Shown piece after piece: positions 61,251 through 64,000 of a stretch of DNA of 64,000 nucleotides. This DNA is from Pardosa pseudoannulata (lineage: Eukaryota; Arthropoda; Arachnida; Araneae; Lycosidae), in assembly GCA_032207245.1 (NCBI GenBank), contig CM063506.1, positions 37,270,742 to 37,334,741 on the forward strand, written 5' to 3'. The first letter of the stretch is position 1; each line of letters begins with the position of its first letter. The notes under the pieces were generated by a model. That model saw only the letters and a program-made list of their open reading frames with translations. It searched no databases and was not told where the DNA came from. Both the position numbers and the translations under genes were made by a program.

Positions 61251-61914
61251 CTAGCATATAGCCCGTCATATGACGAGATCAGAAAAATTTTTAATTTTCC
61301 AAAATTCTAAAGTACCCTATGAATCAGGTAAAAAAATGGTTTGTTGTTTGGCTGAGAATTATCTTTCAACAAAAATAATCGATAATTAAATTTAAATTTA
61401 TCGCATATATACCTAATCTATTATTTAAGCCAAATATAAGAGAAAATTATTTATCTCATATCTAAGTTCAGTGATAAAACGTATGAAAATAATGCAGACG
61501 ATATTTAAATATTTAAAATAAGAAATGATTAAGTGAGATGATTAAAGGAATGACGTCATAAGGCAAAAAAATGTTATTTTTACCTATTTATTATGTGATA
61601 AATTGATAAATTTAATCGCCTGATCTTAAAATAGGGCTTGATATAAAGGCATTAAACGCTCGAAAAGGGAGGAAGGGATGGATTTCGAACGTTTTAAAGA
61701 TGAGAGTATTTTTTAGCTGTGATATGAAGCATATTTATACCAATTTATTTTAGAATTCGATTGATAGTTTAGGAGAAGATAAACTTTACTCTCTTTGAAT
61801 TTTGCTAATCCTAACTCATCAAGAGACCAATATGGATATCCCTATTCATTCCAGGTCCAACGCTTCATAAATTCGAGGACAGATGGACAGATAACTTATG
61901 CTGTTATTATATAA
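61251..61914 (-). mobile_element. Helitron family A, inverted copy
   Basis: Begins (plus strand) CTAGCATATAGCCCGTCATA and ends AACTTATGCTGTTATTATAT, the reverse complement of the family 5' end. It lies 240 bases from the 3' end of the copy at 60007-61011, pointing towards it. Confidence 0.87.
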
Positions 61915-62398
61915 GGGATTTTCGTTAGATCTTTGATGAAATAAATTTCAAATTTTAAAATTTTATTCAAGAGTTGCTAGAAATGACATATTTACCTACT
62001 CGTCAACGGTTGACGAGAGAATGACCACTAATAAACGTGCTGGAACAGGGTTGGACCCCAGAGCAAGCGACGCAGAGAGGAAAATCTTTCCCAGAGAAAG
62101 TAGCTTAGTCAGCGCTCGCAACAGTAAAAGGAACTTAAATAATTGAAAAGTGAACCGTGGACAGCTGGAAAATATGGAGAGTGGGCAGGTGATTTGCATT
62201 TATTGCAGAGAAAGCTTTAGAAATTGATTAGAAGAATTTTAAGTCGAGGAAACTCCTTTAATTAAGACATTTTGTAGCTAGGAAAATAGATTTGAAGGAA
62301 TAAGAATGGGACAGAGGAGATTTTTTATGAGATACTAAAGTGTAATAATTTTGATATGTTACCATTGTAACGTCTACCATTGTCCCTGTTTGTGTCAC

Positions 62399-62476
62399 CT
62401 TCCTTGTGTCACCTAAAACAGGGACAATGGTAGTCCCAGAACTACCATTGTCCCTGTTTTAGGTGACACAAGGAAG
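62399..62476. repeat. Perfect 36-bp inverted repeat, 6-nt loop
   Basis: Left arm 62399-62434 begins CTTCCTTGTGTCACC and ends GGTAGT. The right arm 62441-62476 is its exact reverse complement; the loop is CCCAGA. A third, partial copy of the right arm (CTACCATTGTCCCTGTTT) lies just before at 62374-62391. Confidence 0.98.
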
Positions 62477-62816
62477 AATCAGGTGTATCTCTATTAATGA
62501 ATTTATTTACACATCTGCTATACACATCATTTCACAACTAAAAAAAAAATAAATTCTGATCACAGGTAAGTGATTAGTACACGTAGGCCTGTGTAGAGAC
62601 GGGTACCTAAACTAAATTCAGTCTCTGCCGAAATATTGGTGATTCGACGGAAGAAACAATTCGGTAGCTCTCGCGAAAGTTCACTGAAGTACTGGTAGAA
62701 TATAAAAGCACAGTTAGAGTTCCGAAGGAAAAATGCAAACAATCCTGAAGAGGATTATATTAGAAAAGGAAACCCAATGCACAGGGTATCGTTTCAATCT
62801 CAGCAAGAGATATATT

Positions 62817-63000
62817 CCAAGACGGGATTTCGCTAAATAAAACTCTCCGATGGAGAGACTGGTCGAGGCGACCTCCGAGTTAGCCGATGCGGGCTACTCT
62901 TTAAAGAAAAGATCCCAAGGTGGGATTATAGCAAAAAACTCTCCGGTAGAGAGACTGGTCAAGGCGACCTCTGAATTAGCTGGTTGCTAGCTAACTAACT
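62817..63000. repeat. Two ~98-bp tandem units in the LTR
   Basis: CCAAGACGGGATTTCGC...ACTCTCCGATGGAGAGACTG and then CCAAGGTGGGATTATAGC...ACTCTCCGGTAGAGAGACTG, both continuing GTC-AGGCGACCTC. Each contains the small stem CTCTCCG-GAGAG. Downstream of the TATA box, so probably transcribed R/U5. Confidence 0.9.
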
Positions 63001-63406
63001 TCTCTAAAAAACAAATCTTCTCTCGTCTCTTTCTAGGGGAGGGGCCTCTAAGAGAGGGGCTTCACCCACAATTTCATTATTGGATCACCTAGCGATGGCC
63101 TCACCTTCGAACAAAGGGATTGGTCCGGGTTAAACAATCATCGACCGCAAAGACAGGGGGTCGCTGGAATTCTTAGCGGCTACATCTGAGTCGCGGCAAA
63201 TCCTTTGTTGTTCCAATGATCATATTTTTGGCTGTCAGTGAAGGTGCTGTGTTGTCTGGTATATTGTTCCTCTATTATAGGGCACAACAGTGTAGACATC
63301 GTGGTGCTGGGGAAAACAATCCTTTCGTATCCACACAAGCGAAGTCCACCTCTCAAATCAAAGTTCTTTGATGTCGACACACCGCTATATCATGCCGTTA
63401 CACCAT

Positions 63407-63703
63407 ATATATGTATGCTATGTTCAAAGAGTCATTTAAAAAAATATAATAATACAGAAAAAGCTCTTTTTACTAATTTCATACTAGTAAACGGTAATAA
63501 TTAAGAACTTTATCAGAAAGTAGTTGTTCATATTCTTTATCAATGCTTAACCAAAAATTAATTAGATTATGTCGTATGAATTCTACTTGTAGAGTTCTGT
63601 CTGTATGATATTTTTAAAATTTTTATTGATTATTTTCCGCGTACCATCAACCACCAACTAGCGTACCACAAATGGTACGCATACCACAGCTTGGAAAACC
63701 CTG
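63407..63703. mobile_element. Possible hAT terminus
   Basis: On the minus strand a segment beginning at 63703 reads CAGGGTTTTCCAAGCTGTGG then TATGCGTACC, which has the form of a hAT end. The other end and target duplication were not found. Confidence 0.35.
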
Positions 63704-64000
63704 GTCTATGCGATGATCTAGCAATGACTACATCGGCAGTTTTCCTTTTCCCCATACATGCTATAATATGACGACAGCAGTTTCAGAATGTTTTTCAGCA
63801 TGAGATAAATCAGAAAATTGTAATCGATCACCTAAATGTATCACATTGTTCTGGATAAAAGGATTAAATTTGATTATCTTTGAGTTCTTAGGAAGTGGCT
63901 TTCCTGTCAACAGAGCTGCATATTCTAAAGGAAAGGATTCTTTTTGAACTGTCTGTATCCAATAAGTACGAGCTTCATTTAGTTCTGTAGCATGCAATTC
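63704..64000 (-). pseudogene. BEL/Pao-like retrotransposon pol fragment
   Basis: Open from the window edge to a stop at 63761. It contains ELNEARTYWIQTVQKESF, KPLPKNSKI and NPFIQNN, the linker between RNase H and the integrase of BEL/Pao pol proteins, ending near the DRLQFSDLSHAEKH block. The integrase core is not present downstream, so the element is truncated here. The rest may continue beyond 64000. Confidence 0.75.

Larger units (their letters stand above)
62366..63402 (+). mobile_element. Solo LTR of an LTR retrotransposon
   Basis: Ends TGTAACG and CGTTACA, the inverted TG...CA termini of LTRs, flanked by a 4-bp duplication CCAT (62362-62365 and 63403-63406). It contains a TATA box TATAAAAG (62701-62708) and AATAAA (62836-62841) in the right order for U3-R-U5. 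No primer-binding site or polypurine tract adjoins it, so it is a recombined solo LTR. The Ty3/Gypsy assignment is inferred from the TGTAACG start and the short duplication. Confidence 0.8.

Noticed and set aside
62560..63504. Open frames inside the LTR
   Set aside because: They show no recognisable protein and lie in LTR sequence, including its promoter and tandem units.

Overview
The window is animal nuclear DNA. It is very AT-rich, its genes are split by GT-AG introns of hundreds to thousands of bases, and it carries fossils of many eukaryotic transposon classes: piggyBac, Tc1/mariner, hAT, Ginger2, Helitron, LTR elements and tRNA-derived SINEs. There are no bacterial-style genes, operons or ribosome binding sites. 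The two recognisable genes are conserved metazoan genes. Invertebrate is a safe call. I lean towards an arthropod, perhaps a chelicerate, from base composition and transposon mix; a mollusc is not excluded, because the CA/TA/TG compound microsatellites are also common there.

Layout. Positions 1-4422 are noncoding sequence upstream of the first recognised PDHB exon, with a TTAA-flanked piggyBac fossil (796-3316) and an old SINE. Positions 4423-13042 (+) hold the last four coding exons of PDHB, the E1-beta subunit of pyruvate dehydrogenase; its upstream exons lie before the window. About 1 kb further on, in convergent orientation, a complete 14-coding-exon MAGE-family gene runs from 47436 down to 14063 (-). 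It is best called NSMCE3 (Nse3 of the SMC5/6 complex) and encodes a predicted 368-residue protein. All its splice phases join without a stop. Its introns carry Ginger2, Tc1, hAT and piggyBac-type MITE insertions. A 1.95-kb tandem duplication (27417-31334) has doubled one symmetric 51-nt exon. A putative 5' UTR exon and TATA-type promoter lie near 49.6 kb.

Positions 49.7-64 kb are repeat-rich and mostly intergenic. They hold a fold-back element with CRE-like sites, several short Helitron copies (two facing each other), a ~155-bp minisatellite, SINEs, a Zaphod-like hAT fossil, large compound microsatellites, a 1037-bp solo LTR with target-site duplication and a perfect 36-bp hairpin, and a BEL-like pol fragment cut by the window edge. 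One short candidate first coding exon with a signal peptide (57088-57127, +) may start a secreted-protein gene whose other exons I cannot identify.

The two main genes are not functionally linked as far as is known: PDHB is mitochondrial carbon metabolism and NSMCE3 is nuclear genome maintenance. The strongest unusual signals are the duplicated NSMCE3 exon, the LTR with its hairpin, the consistent first-base mismatch in the target-site duplications of one hAT family, and the facing Helitron pair.
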